From: Actinomycetota bacterium
Lineage (GTDB): Bacteria > Actinomycetota > Actinomycetes > Streptosporangiales > Streptosporangiaceae
Length of the DNA stretch: 64,000 bases
Direction: 5' to 3'
NCBI GenBank assembly: GCA_027313705.1
Contig: DAHVDE010000027.1
Span: 1 to 64,000, forward strand
Positions 51,638 through 60,430 of the stretch are shown here, piece by piece; positions within the stretch are counted from its first letter, which is position 1; each line of letters opens with the position of its first letter. The translations under genes were made by a program, and so were the position numbers. The notes under the pieces are model-generated. The model did not search any database and had not been told where the DNA came from. It saw nothing but the letters and a program-made list of their open reading frames with translations.

Positions 51638-53035
51638 GTGACCCGGCCAGCGCTGCCCGGCGCAAGCAGGGTGCCATTCTGGCTGGACAACCAGCAGGCG
51701 CCCGCGCCCGCGCCGCCGCTGAACGGCAGAAAAGCCGCCGACCTCGCGGTGATCGGCGGAGGCTTCACCGGCCTTTGGACGGCACTGCTGGCCAAGGAAC
51801 GAGATCCTGGCCGCGAGGTGACGCTGGTCGAAGGGCGCAGGATCGCCTGGGCAGGCAGCGGGCGCAACGGCGGCTTCTGCTCGGCAAGCATCACCCACGG
51901 GTTCGCCAACGGCATGGAGAGATTTCCCGCCGAACTGCCGGTGCTCGACCGGCTCGGAAGGGAGAACCTCGACCAGATCGAGCAGTCGGTCGAGCGTTAC
52001 GAGATCGACTGCGATTTCGCCCGCACGGGAGAGCTCACCGTCGCGACGCAGGAATGGCAGCTCGCGGGACTGGCCGAGAACGCCGCCATCGCGCGCGAGC
52101 TGGGCGCGGAGGTCAGGCTGCTCGACGGGCCGCAGGTCAGGGCAGAGCTCCGCTCGCCGACTTACCTCGGCGGCCTGTGGGACGTGCGGGGCTGTGCCAC
52201 GGTGGATCCGGCGAGGCTGGCCTGGGGCCTGCGGAGAGCCGCTCTCACCGCCGGGGTGCGGATTTACGAGCGCACGCCCGTGCTCTCCATTGGGCACCAG
52301 CGGGCCGGCGGCGGGCTGGTGCTGCGTACCCCGGACGGGGAGGTGCTCGCCGGCCGGGTCGCTCTTGCACCTGGCGCGTTCGCGCCGCTGCTGCGCCGGC
52401 TGCGGTATTACCTGGTGCCCGTCTATGACTACGTGCTGATGACCAAGCCGCTGTCGGCGGCCCAGCTGGCTAGCATCGGCTGGCATAACCGCCAGGGTGC
52501 GGGCGACGGCGGCAATCAGTTTCACTACTACCGGCTGACCGCGGATAACAGGATCCTGTGGGGCGGATACGACGCGGTGTACTACTACGGCAGCAAGATA
52601 GCGGCCAGGCTCGACCAGCGCCCGGTCACGTTCGCCGCCCTGGCAGCGCACTTCTACGAGACGTTCCCGCAGCTTGACGGTCTTGAGTTCACCCATCACT
52701 GGGGCGGGGTTATCGACACCTGCTCCAGGTTCTGCGCCTTCTTCGGCACCGCGTATTCAGGCCGGCTGGCCTACGCGGCCGGGTACACCGGCCTTGGCGT
52801 GGGAGCCTCAAGGTTCGGTGCCAACGTGGTACTGGACCTGCTGTCTGGCGAACCGACCGAGCTCACCGAGCTCGAGCTGGTGAAGACCATGCCGCTGCCG
52901 TTTCCCCCTGAGCCGGTGCGGGCGGCGGGCATCGGGCTGACCAGATGGTCGCTGGCGCAGGCGGACCGGCACGAGGGCAGGCGCAACCCGTGGCTGCGGG
53001 CACTTGACCAGATCGGCCTCGGCTTCGATTCCTAG
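51638..53035 (+). CDS. FAD-dependent amine oxidoreductase (DAO family, PuuB-like)
   Basis: A 465-residue DAO-type flavoprotein. The dinucleotide motif is LAVIGGGFTGLWTALLA (about 37-53), followed by VTLVEGRR and the family element WAGSGRNGGFCSASITHG (about 71-88). The C-terminal TGLGVGASRFGANVV region closes the FAD site. In this operon it is likely an oxidase of putrescine, a gamma-glutamyl amine or a related polyamine product, but no glutamylation gene is nearby. GTG 51638 is the start. Confidence 0.88.
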   Translation: MTRPALPGASRVPFWLDNQQAPAPAPPLNGRKAADLAVIGGGFTGLWTALLAKERDPGREVTLVEGRRIAWAGSGRNGGFCSASITHGFANGMERFPAELPVLDRLGRENLDQIEQSVERYEIDCDFARTGELTVATQEWQLAGLAENAAIARELGAEVRLLDGPQVRAELRSPTYLGGLWDVRGCATVDPARLAWGLRRAALTAGVRIYERTPVLSIGHQRAGGGLVLRTPDGEVLAGRVALAPGAFAPLLRRLRYYLVPVYDYVLMTKPLSAAQLASIGWHNRQGAGDGGNQFHYYRLTADNRILWGGYDAVYYYGSKIAARLDQRPVTFAALAAHFYETFPQLDGLEFTHHWGGVIDTCSRFCAFFGTAYSGRLAYAAGYTGLGVGASRFGANVVLDLLSGEPTELTELELVKTMPLPFPPEPVRAAGIGLTRWSLAQADRHEGRRNPWLRALDQIGLGFDS

Positions 53036-53230
53036 CTCCAGGAAACTTGACTATTTTGCTAGGAATCTAACAGTTCAGCGCGGGTTTGGCCAATAGCCAC
53101 CAATTCGTTGGGTAATGGGCGAGAAGCTGGCTTTACGGTTTTGTCGTAGTCACAGACTGCCGCCCGGCACCACCACGGGCCGAGCACGGCCACCCCGATC
53201 AGGCACCTGGTAGTCATCTTCGACGAGAAC

Positions 53231-54862
53231 GTGTCCTTCGATCACTACTTCGGTACCTATCCGTTCGCGGCGAACCTGCCCGGCGAGACACCGTTCCACG
53301 CGGCAAGGAACACGCCAACGGTCAACGGCCTTTACGACAACGTGGTAGCCGGCAAGCCGACGGGGCCGTTGCTCACCGCCAACCCTAACGGCGCGGTGAC
53401 CAGGCTCGGGCCGGCTGACCCGATGACGTGTGACCAGAACCACGGCTACACCGCCGAGCAGAATGCCGCCGATCACGGTGCCGAGGACGCCTACCCGGCT
53501 AACACAGGCAACGGGCTCAGCCTTTCCCAGTGCCTGTCCGGCCTGAGCGACCGCGGCCAGCCGGAGACGGCGCCCGCGGGAACCGGCTCGAACCCGGCGG
53601 CACTCGCCTTCTATGACGGCAACACGGTGACCGCGCTGTGGAACTACGCCCAGCACTTCTCGATGAGCGACAACGCCTACGGCACCACCTACGGCCCGTC
53701 GACACCCGGCGCGCTCAACGTCACTTCCGCCCAGACTTACGGCGTGATCTGCGGACCTTCGTACTCGACAATCAACGACTCGCCGTGTTCTGCCCCGCCA
53801 GGACTGAACACCTCGAACCCGGCCGCGTCCGACATCACCACCAGCGCAAGCGGCCCGACCTCGGTCGCCGACCAGCCGGCCGCCGGGCCAGGCACCGACT
53901 ACAGCGACACCGACCCGACCTACGACCTCTGCTCGTACCTGCCGGGCGCTGACGGCGGCGACGGGCGCTCTCCGTCGGGCACGATCACCATGGGCGGCAA
54001 CAACATCGGCGAGGAACTCACTACCGCCGACGTCACCTGGGGCTGGTTCGAAGGCGGCTTCGACAACGGTTACGTGCCGGGCCGCGGCACCCAGCCGACG
54101 ACCGCGCAGATCTGCTCAGGGCAGCACAAGAACGTCGGCGGCAGCGAGATCACCGACTACATACCGCACCACGAGCCCTTCCAGTACTACGCCTCGACCG
54201 CCAACCCGATGCACCTGCCGCCGACCTCGGTGCCCATGATCGGGCGTACCGACCAGGCGAATCACCAGTACGACCTCGCCGACTTCTGGGCTGCCGCCGA
54301 CAGCGGCCACCTGCCTGCCGTCTCCTACCTGAAGGCGGCCGGCTACCAGGACGGTCACGCGGGCTACTCGAACCCGGCAGACGAGCAGACCTGGCTGGTC
54401 GACACCATTAACCACCTTGAGTCACTGAGCACCTGGAAGTCCACCGCCGTCGTCATCACCTGGGATGACTCGGACGGCTGGTACGACCACGTGCTCGCGC
54501 CGCTCCTCACCGAGTCGCAGACCTCGCTCGACACGCTTACCTCGACCGGTCAGTGCGGCAGTTCAGCCGCAGCCGTGCCCGTGAACACCAGCGGCCAGCC
54601 TGAGCAGGGCAAGTGCGGGCTTGGGCCGAGGTTGCCCTTCATGGTCATTTCGCCCTTCGCGAAGGCCAACTTCGTCAGCAACTCGCTGCTCGACCAGAGT
54701 TCCGTGGTCAAGTTCATCGAGTACAACTGGCACTTGCCTGCCCTCGGTGACGGTGCCGCAGACACCGCGGCGGGCTCGATCGGCCTGATGTTCGACTTCC
54801 ACCACCGTAACCCGAAGCTGTTCCTCGACCCTGCGACTGGCCAGGTAGCCAGAAGGCACTGA
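53231..54862 (+). CDS. Phospholipase C/acid phosphatase-type phosphoesterase with missing N-terminus
   Basis: A 543-residue product from GTG 53231 belongs to the PLC/AcpA phosphoesterase family (VSFDHYFGTYPF, NHGYTAEQNA, HEPFQYY and VITWDDSDGWYDHV). The conserved beginning TPIRHLVVIFDEN lies upstream in the same frame, back to about 53148, but has no ATG, GTG or TTG; a TAG closes the frame there and no signal peptide is encoded. With GTG 53231 the metal-binding Glu and Asn of DEN would be lost. The gene may be damaged or may start unconventionally. Confidence 0.65.
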   Translation: MSFDHYFGTYPFAANLPGETPFHAARNTPTVNGLYDNVVAGKPTGPLLTANPNGAVTRLGPADPMTCDQNHGYTAEQNAADHGAEDAYPANTGNGLSLSQCLSGLSDRGQPETAPAGTGSNPAALAFYDGNTVTALWNYAQHFSMSDNAYGTTYGPSTPGALNVTSAQTYGVICGPSYSTINDSPCSAPPGLNTSNPAASDITTSASGPTSVADQPAAGPGTDYSDTDPTYDLCSYLPGADGGDGRSPSGTITMGGNNIGEELTTADVTWGWFEGGFDNGYVPGRGTQPTTAQICSGQHKNVGGSEITDYIPHHEPFQYYASTANPMHLPPTSVPMIGRTDQANHQYDLADFWAAADSGHLPAVSYLKAAGYQDGHAGYSNPADEQTWLVDTINHLESLSTWKSTAVVITWDDSDGWYDHVLAPLLTESQTSLDTLTSTGQCGSSAAAVPVNTSGQPEQGKCGLGPRLPFMVISPFAKANFVSNSLLDQSSVVKFIEYNWHLPALGDGAADTAAGSIGLMFDFHHRNPKLFLDPATGQVARRH

Positions 54863-54867
54863 AGCCA

Positions 54868-54910
54868 GCGAGCCGGCCGGCCAGGTTTCCCGCCTGGCCG
54901 GCCGGCTCGC
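54868..54910. terminator. Perfect 18-bp hairpin between convergent genes
   Basis: GCGAGCCGGCCGGCCAGG (54868-54885), a seven-base loop TTTCCCG, and the exact complement (54893-54910). It fills the gap between the phosphoesterase and PucR-type stops and is a strong bidirectional terminator candidate, without a T-tract. Confidence 0.75.
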
Positions 54911-54912
54911 GG

Positions 54913-56559
54913 CTAGCCCCCTCGCGAGGTGCGGCCAGCGGCCGGGTAGCCGCCCGCACCCGTCCGGGTCAGGCGGGCTAGCAGCGCGACCATGAACTCG
55001 GTCCTGGCCAGGGGAGAGTCGAGCCGCAGCCCGGCAGCCTGCTCGATCTGGCGCAGCCGCTCGTACATGGTCGGCCTGGCCAGGCCGGCCCGGTTCGCGG
55101 CGATGGCCTTGCTGCCGCCCGCCTCCAGGTAGATCGCCAGCACCCTGACCAGGTCAGTGCCCCTCGCCTCGTCGTGCTCAAGCAGCCTGGCGAGCCGCTG
55201 CTCGGCGAAACGCAGCACCCGTGCGTCGTCCCGCAACTGGTAGAGCAGGCCGGCCAGCCCAAGGTCAGCGAGCTTGGCGCAGGGCAGCGCAGGAAGGTCG
55301 TCGCCGGCCAGGCCGCCGGCCGCTCGCACCGTGAGTACCGCGCCCGCGGCGAGCGAGGCTTCCCTGATCGCATCCCTCGCCTGCGCTAGCGCCGTCACCG
55401 GATCGGCGGTCCCCGCAGGCGTGCCCCGCAGCGCGGGTGCGGCCAGCAACCCGGCCAGGACCCCGTCGTGGTCGGCGCCGGGCGCCAGTGCCAGCAAGGC
55501 ACCGCATTGTCCTTCGCCAAGTGCCCCGCTGATCGCGTGCACGCCGGCTTCCTCGCACGCCTCCGCGAGCACAGCGGGCTCAGTTCCCTGCAGCGCAAGC
55601 GGCACTAGCCGATGCCCGGTCAATGGCACTCCGATGGCAGTGATCCTGGCGTGCAGGTCGGCCCAGTCGGCGAAACCAGGCCCGGCGACCTGCGCGAATA
55701 GCGCGGATCGAGCCGTCTTGGCCAGGTAGCCCGCGTCGTCCGCCTGCTGCCGCCGCCAGTCACCTACCATCCTGGTCAGGGTCAGCGTGGTCGCGGCGCG
55801 CTCGCACATCACCTCGTCTGCTGGCCTTGGCTGGCCGCTGAGCACGAAGATCAGCCGCCCGGAGTCCCCGCCGTCTTCGCCTGGCCCGACCCTGGTCACC
55901 AGCCAGCCGGTGGCCTGGTCGTAGGCTGTGCGCCCGCTCAGGCGGAGGGCGCGCGACTTGCCTTCGAATCCGGCCAGCAGGGTCTGCGCCCGCTGCCCCG
56001 CGGTGGCGCACGCGAGCACCAGGTGCCCGGCGTCCGCGAGGATCACAGGGACGCAGGCAAGCTCGCTTGCCTGCGTCACCACCTCTTGCGCGCTTGCCCC
56101 GGCGACGGCGAGATCGGTGAAGACCTGATACAGCCGGTCTGCCGCGGTGAGTTCGGCCACCTGGCCGGCCAGGATCAGCGAGTGCACGGCCTCGGTGATC
56201 GCGATGAACTGGGTCTCGCGCTCGAACACGATCAGCGGAAGCCGGTGCCTGCCCGCCGCCTCGACCAGCGGCAGGGGCAGCGAGCGGACATAGCGGGAGC
56301 CAAGCTCGACCGCCAGCGCGCTGACGCCGGCGGACGCCAGTTCCGCCACGTACCTGCGCAGGCCGGCCGGATCGGGTGGCAGCGCGATGCCGGTGGACAG
56401 CACCAGTTCACCGCCGCGCAGCAGACGGCCAGCTTCCGCCAGTTCGATCACGTGCACCCAGCGGACCTGAACGTCAAGCCGGTCGGCGCCGGCGAGCACC
56501 CGAGGCGCACCACGGCTCGCCGGCTCAAGCTCAAGTACATCGGCAACGGTCGGCAGCAT
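54913..56559 (-). CDS. PucR-family transcriptional regulator
   Basis: A 548-residue regulator. The N-terminal PucR domain (about 5-120) includes VRWVHVIELAEAGRLLRGGE and LSTGIALPPD. A GGDEF-like/GAF middle follows, and the C-terminal HTH_30 (about 480-535) reads AIYLEAGGSKAIAANRAGLA and then RPTMYERLRQIEQ. PucR proteins activate catabolic genes for purines, amines or related nitrogen compounds. It is divergent from the MmsA-type dehydrogenase and transaminase genes, with two operator-like palindromes in between. Confidence 0.92.
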   Translation of the reverse strand: MLPTVADVLELEPASRGAPRVLAGADRLDVQVRWVHVIELAEAGRLLRGGELVLSTGIALPPDPAGLRRYVAELASAGVSALAVELGSRYVRSLPLPLVEAAGRHRLPLIVFERETQFIAITEAVHSLILAGQVAELTAADRLYQVFTDLAVAGASAQEVVTQASELACVPVILADAGHLVLACATAGQRAQTLLAGFEGKSRALRLSGRTAYDQATGWLVTRVGPGEDGGDSGRLIFVLSGQPRPADEVMCERAATTLTLTRMVGDWRRQQADDAGYLAKTARSALFAQVAGPGFADWADLHARITAIGVPLTGHRLVPLALQGTEPAVLAEACEEAGVHAISGALGEGQCGALLALAPGADHDGVLAGLLAAPALRGTPAGTADPVTALAQARDAIREASLAAGAVLTVRAAGGLAGDDLPALPCAKLADLGLAGLLYQLRDDARVLRFAEQRLARLLEHDEARGTDLVRVLAIYLEAGGSKAIAANRAGLARPTMYERLRQIEQAAGLRLDSPLARTEFMVALLARLTRTGAGGYPAAGRTSRGG

Positions 56560-56567
56560 GAGGCATC

Positions 56568-56616
56568 CTGTCTTACAAAGTGTTCGTTAACTTACAAGAC
56601 AGTTTACAGACTGTAA
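56568..56616. promoter_or_regulatory. Operator-like palindromes in the PucR-MmsA divergent region
   Basis: CTGTCTT (56568-56574) and AAGACAG (56596-56602) form a 7-bp dyad with CTTACAA repeated inside it 19 bases apart. TTACAG-A-CTGTAA (56604-56616) is a second, perfect palindrome. Both lie between the divergent starts at 56559 and 56664. Confidence 0.5.
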
Positions 56617-56663
56617 CTTGCCAGATCCCTGTCACCGGGGAAACTGGTGACGGAGGGTGATTG

Positions 56664-58163
56664 ATGACCAAGCACATCACGCACTGGATCAACGGCAAGC
56701 CGTGGACAGGCCCCGCGCCCGCGGCCCAGGGCAGGATCTACAACCCGGCGTCCGGCCAGGTGGCAGGGACCGTTGACTTCGCGACCTCGGCAGAAGTGGA
56801 CGCTGCGGTCAAGTCGGCCGCCGCCGCCTTCCCTGCCTGGCGCGAGACCTCACTGGTCAGGCGCGCCGCCGTGATGTTCGCCTTCCGCGAGCTCGTCAGG
56901 GAGCACACCGCCGAGCTTGCGGGCCTGATCTGCGCGGAACACGGCAAGGTGACCAGCGACGCCGCGGGTGAGGTGGCGCGCGGCCTCGAGGTCGTGGAGT
57001 TCGCCTGCGGCATGCCGCACCTGCTCAAGGGCGGGTTCTCAGAGAACGTCTCCACCGGTGTCGACGCGTACTCGATCAGGCAGCCGCTCGGCGTGGTTGC
57101 CGGCATCACGCCGTTCAACTTCCCCGCGATGGTGCCGATGTGGATGTTCCCCATCGCGATCACCGCAGGGAACACGTTCGTGCTCAAGCCTTCAGAGAAA
57201 GACCCCTCCGCGTCGGTCAGGCTGGCCGAGCTGCTCGCTGCGGCCGGCCTGCCCGACGGTGTCTTCAATGTCGTGCACGGCGCCAGGGAAGCGGTGGACG
57301 CACTGCTGACCCACCAGGAGATCCGCGCGGTCAGCTTCGTGGGTTCCACCCCGGTGGCGCGTCACATCTATCAGGCAGGTACCGCCCAGGGAAAGCGCGT
57401 CCAGGCGCTCGGCGGTGCCAAGAACCACATGCTCGTGCTTCCTGACGCGGACCTTGACCTGGCCGCGGACGCCGCCGTGTCGGCCTGCTTCGGCTCTGCG
57501 GGCGAGCGCTGCATGGCGATTTCGGTCCTCGTCGCCGTTGACCCCGCGGGCGACGAACTGGTAGCCAAGGTCAAAGAACGCATCGCCAGGCTCAAGGTCG
57601 GCTCGGGTGACCAGCCAGACTCTGACATGGGCCCGCTGGTGACCAGCGAGCACAGGGACAAGGTGGCCTCCTACCTCGATTCAGGGGTAGCCGAAGGCGC
57701 GGTTCTCGCCGCGGACGGCCGAACCCACCAGGTGCACGGCCCAGAAGGCGGTTTCTGGCTTGGCCCGAGCGTTCTCGACCATGTCACACCGCAGATGAGC
57801 TGCTACCAGGACGAGATCTTCGGCCCGGTGCTCAGCGTGGTGCGAGCGGCCAGCTACGAGCAGGCGCTCGCGGTCATCAACGCCAGCCGTTACGGGAACG
57901 GAACCGCGATCTTCACCAACGACGGGGGAGCGGCGCGCAGGTTCACCCATGAGGTGGAAGTCGGCATGGTAGGCGTCAACGTGCCGATCCCCGTGCCGAT
58001 GGCCTTCTACAGCTTCGGCGGGTGGAAGTCGTCGCTGTTCGGCGACACTCACGTGCACGGCACTGAGGGCGTCCACTTCTACACCAGGGGCAAGGCGGTC
58101 ACCTCACGCTGGCTTGACCCCAGCCATGGCGGCATCAACCTCGGCTTCCCAGTCAACAGCTAG
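56664..58163 (+). CDS. mmsA: CoA-acylating methylmalonate-semialdehyde dehydrogenase
   Basis: A 499-residue enzyme of the MmsA/IolA type. Features are TPFNFPAMVPMWMFP (149-163), catalytic C283 (SAGERCMAIS) and GALGGAKNH-like residues in place of the usual ELGGK, so the general-base Glu is absent as in acylating members. It converts methylmalonate or malonate semialdehyde to propionyl- or acetyl-CoA with release of CO2. GGAGGG lies before ATG 56664. It is paired with the omega-transaminase downstream, which could supply malonate semialdehyde from beta-alanine. Confidence 0.92.
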   Translation: MTKHITHWINGKPWTGPAPAAQGRIYNPASGQVAGTVDFATSAEVDAAVKSAAAAFPAWRETSLVRRAAVMFAFRELVREHTAELAGLICAEHGKVTSDAAGEVARGLEVVEFACGMPHLLKGGFSENVSTGVDAYSIRQPLGVVAGITPFNFPAMVPMWMFPIAITAGNTFVLKPSEKDPSASVRLAELLAAAGLPDGVFNVVHGAREAVDALLTHQEIRAVSFVGSTPVARHIYQAGTAQGKRVQALGGAKNHMLVLPDADLDLAADAAVSACFGSAGERCMAISVLVAVDPAGDELVAKVKERIARLKVGSGDQPDSDMGPLVTSEHRDKVASYLDSGVAEGAVLAADGRTHQVHGPEGGFWLGPSVLDHVTPQMSCYQDEIFGPVLSVVRAASYEQALAVINASRYGNGTAIFTNDGGAARRFTHEVEVGMVGVNVPIPVPMAFYSFGGWKSSLFGDTHVHGTEGVHFYTRGKAVTSRWLDPSHGGINLGFPVNS

Positions 58164-58170
58164 GAGTCCC

Positions 58171-59520
58171 ATGCCCGATCATGCCCCCGATCAGGCTCGC
58201 GGTGCGCAGGTCTACGCGGCCGACCGAGCCCACGTCTTCCACTCCTGGTCAGCGCAGCAGGCGCTCAAGCCGCTCGTAATCGAAGGTGCCGAAGGCTGCT
58301 ATGTCTGGGATTTCGCCGGCAACAGGTACCTGGACTTCTCCAGTCAGCTCGTGAACACCAACATCGGCCATCAGCATCCCAAGGTCATCGCGGCCATCGC
58401 CGAGCAGGCGGGCAAGCTGACCACGATCGCGCCCCAGCATGCCAACGAGGCTCGCGGCCAGGCCGCCGAGCGACTGACGTCGCTGGCACCTGACCAGTTC
58501 ACCAAGGTCTTCTTCACCAACGGCGGCGCCGACGCGAATGAGAACGCGATCAGGATGGCACGCCTGCACACCGGCAGGGACAAGGTCCTCACGTTCTACC
58601 GGTCTTACCACGGCAACACCGGGGCGGCGATCAGCTCGACCGGCGACCCGCGCCGGTGGCCGAACGAGCATGCCACCGGTCACGTGCACTTCTTCGGGCC
58701 CTACCTGTACCGGAGCTCGTTCTGGGCGACCACCCCTGAAGAGGAAAGCCAGCGCGCTCTGGAGCACCTGGAGCAGGTGATCCAGTTCGAGGGTCCGGCC
58801 ACGATCGCGGCGATCTTGATCGAGACGATCGTCGGCACGGCAGGCGTGCTTGTGCCGCCGCCCGGCTACCTCGCGGGCGTCCGCGCCCTCGCCGACAAGT
58901 ACGGCATCGTGTGGATCGCCGACGAGGTGATGGCGGGGTTCGGCCGGGCAGGCAAGTGGTTCGCGTTCGAGCATTTCGGCGCCGTCCCCGACCTGATCAC
59001 TTTCGCCAAGGGAGCGAACTCGGGCTACGTGCCGATCGGCGGCGTGATCATCTCAGCCGAGATCGCTGCCACCTTCGACCAGCGGGTCTTTCCTGGCGGG
59101 CTGACGTATTCCGGCCACCCCCTGGCCGCCGCCTCGGTGATCGCCACCATCGACGCCATGCGCGAAGAGGGCATTGTCGAAAATGCGGCAGCCATTGGCC
59201 AGCAAATAATCGGTCCAGGCCTGAACGACCTGGCCGCAAGGCACCCCGTGGTCGGTGAAGTGCGCGGCCTCGGGGTGTTCTGGGCACTTGACCTGGTTTC
59301 CGACCGGGCCAGCCGGGCCATGCTCGCGCCCTACGGCGGTTCGTCAGAGGCGATGGCCACCTTGACGCGGGAGGCCATGGCCCGCGGCCTGCTCACGTTC
59401 ACCAACTACAACCGCCTGCACGTGGTACCGCCCTGCATCATTACCCCGGCGGAAGCCAGGGAGGGCCTGTCAGTACTCGACGAGGTCCTAACCCTGGTAG
59501 ACAAGTTCTACCAGGGTTAG
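58171..59520 (+). CDS. Omega-aminotransferase, probable beta-alanine:pyruvate type
   Basis: A 449-residue class III PLP enzyme. It has K280 (LITFAKGANSGYVPIGG), D251 (WIADEVMAGFGRAGKWF) and FFTNGGADANENAIR near 114. ATG 58171 follows AGGAG and lies seven bases after mmsA. The pairing with an acylating semialdehyde dehydrogenase and a PucR regulator fits beta-alanine or beta-amino-acid breakdown to malonate semialdehyde and acetyl-CoA. Its last 13 bases, with the stop, form half of a perfect hairpin. Confidence 0.88.
   Translation: MPDHAPDQARGAQVYAADRAHVFHSWSAQQALKPLVIEGAEGCYVWDFAGNRYLDFSSQLVNTNIGHQHPKVIAAIAEQAGKLTTIAPQHANEARGQAAERLTSLAPDQFTKVFFTNGGADANENAIRMARLHTGRDKVLTFYRSYHGNTGAAISSTGDPRRWPNEHATGHVHFFGPYLYRSSFWATTPEEESQRALEHLEQVIQFEGPATIAAILIETIVGTAGVLVPPPGYLAGVRALADKYGIVWIADEVMAGFGRAGKWFAFEHFGAVPDLITFAKGANSGYVPIGGVIISAEIAATFDQRVFPGGLTYSGHPLAAASVIATIDAMREEGIVENAAAIGQQIIGPGLNDLAARHPVVGEVRGLGVFWALDLVSDRASRAMLAPYGGSSEAMATLTREAMARGLLTFTNYNRLHVVPPCIITPAEAREGLSVLDEVLTLVDKFYQG
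59488..59520. terminator. Perfect 13-bp hairpin inside the end of the transaminase gene
   Basis: CTAACCCTGGTAG (59488-59500), loop ACAAGTT, CTACCAGGGTTAG (59508-59520). The right arm includes the stop codon. It lies between convergent genes and resembles the coding-end hairpin of gltX. Confidence 0.7.
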
Positions 59521-59533
59521 GCGTGCTCGTGCC

Positions 59534-60349
59534 TCAGCCGGCGGCGGAGGTGAAGGCCGGGAGGTAGGCGTAGGCTTGGCCAGAGGCGGTCGGGTGATAG
59601 GAGTCGCCGAGGTTGAACCAGTCAACCGAATTGAGCCAGCTATCGTCGTCGCAGATCTGATGGCCGGCGAAGTACGGGTTGACGTCGACGAAGGTGTCCC
59701 CGTACGTGTCGGCGGCGGTCTGGATGACGCCGTCGAGTATGGCGGCCCCCTGGTTCAGGCTGGTGCGGTCGGTAGTGCTCAGCCCGATGCAGCTCGAGGA
59801 CTTGGCCAGGTCGTAGAACTGCGGATAGTCGAGCACGACGATCTTGGCGTCTGGTGCATCCGCCCTGATGTCGGACAGCATGCTGTCCAGCTCGCCAGGC
59901 AGGGTGTTCTCCGCCTCCCATTCCGCGGTGTCAACCGCGCTCACGCATGTGCTGGTGGAAAACAGCACGCAGGTTTCCATCACGCTCGCGAAGCCGACGT
60001 CGTTGCCGCCGACGGTGATCGAGACCAGCGTGGTCGAACCGCTGAGCGCGCCGAGCTGACTGGAAATGACGCTGCTTGTCGTGGCGCCAGAGCAGGTCTC
60101 GTTGGCGAACGACGCGGGCCCGTTGGCATCTGCCCAAAGCACGGGGTAGGCGTTGCTGCTCTGGTCGCAAGAACCGTCCGAGTAATTTCCCGCTCCTAGT
60201 CCAGAGGAGTAAGAGTCGCCGAGAGCGACGTAGTGGACGCTGCTCTGGGCGTCCGCTGCCCCGCCGCCGGCTAAGGCGGCGAAGCTCGCGGCACCGAGCA
60301 GTGCCGAGAAGGTGAGTACGGATAGCCGGAGACGAGGACTGACACGCAT
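59534..60349 (-). CDS. Secreted SGNH-family lipase/esterase
   Basis: A 271-residue exported hydrolase with ATG 60349 behind AGGAG. A signal peptide (about 1-34, ending DAQS) precedes the SGNH blocks: GDSYSSG with Ser46, the Gly in block II, GGND (114-117), and DSYHPT with D249 and H252. Cysteines at 61, 86 and further on suggest disulfides. The layout matches Streptomyces-type secreted lipases such as SCO7513. It is convergent with the transaminase gene. Confidence 0.92.
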   Translation of the reverse strand: MRVSPRLRLSVLTFSALLGAASFAALAGGGAADAQSSVHYVALGDSYSSGLGAGNYSDGSCDQSSNAYPVLWADANGPASFANETCSGATTSSVISSQLGALSGSTTLVSITVGGNDVGFASVMETCVLFSTSTCVSAVDTAEWEAENTLPGELDSMLSDIRADAPDAKIVVLDYPQFYDLAKSSSCIGLSTTDRTSLNQGAAILDGVIQTAADTYGDTFVDVNPYFAGHQICDDDSWLNSVDWFNLGDSYHPTASGQAYAYLPAFTSAAG

Positions 60350-60430
60350 GGGCTGCTCCTGCCTTGGGTCGTTGACGTGCTTACTACCGATAAGTAACAT
60401 CGGTCTCCCTGCTCGTCAATGGCAGGCGGA

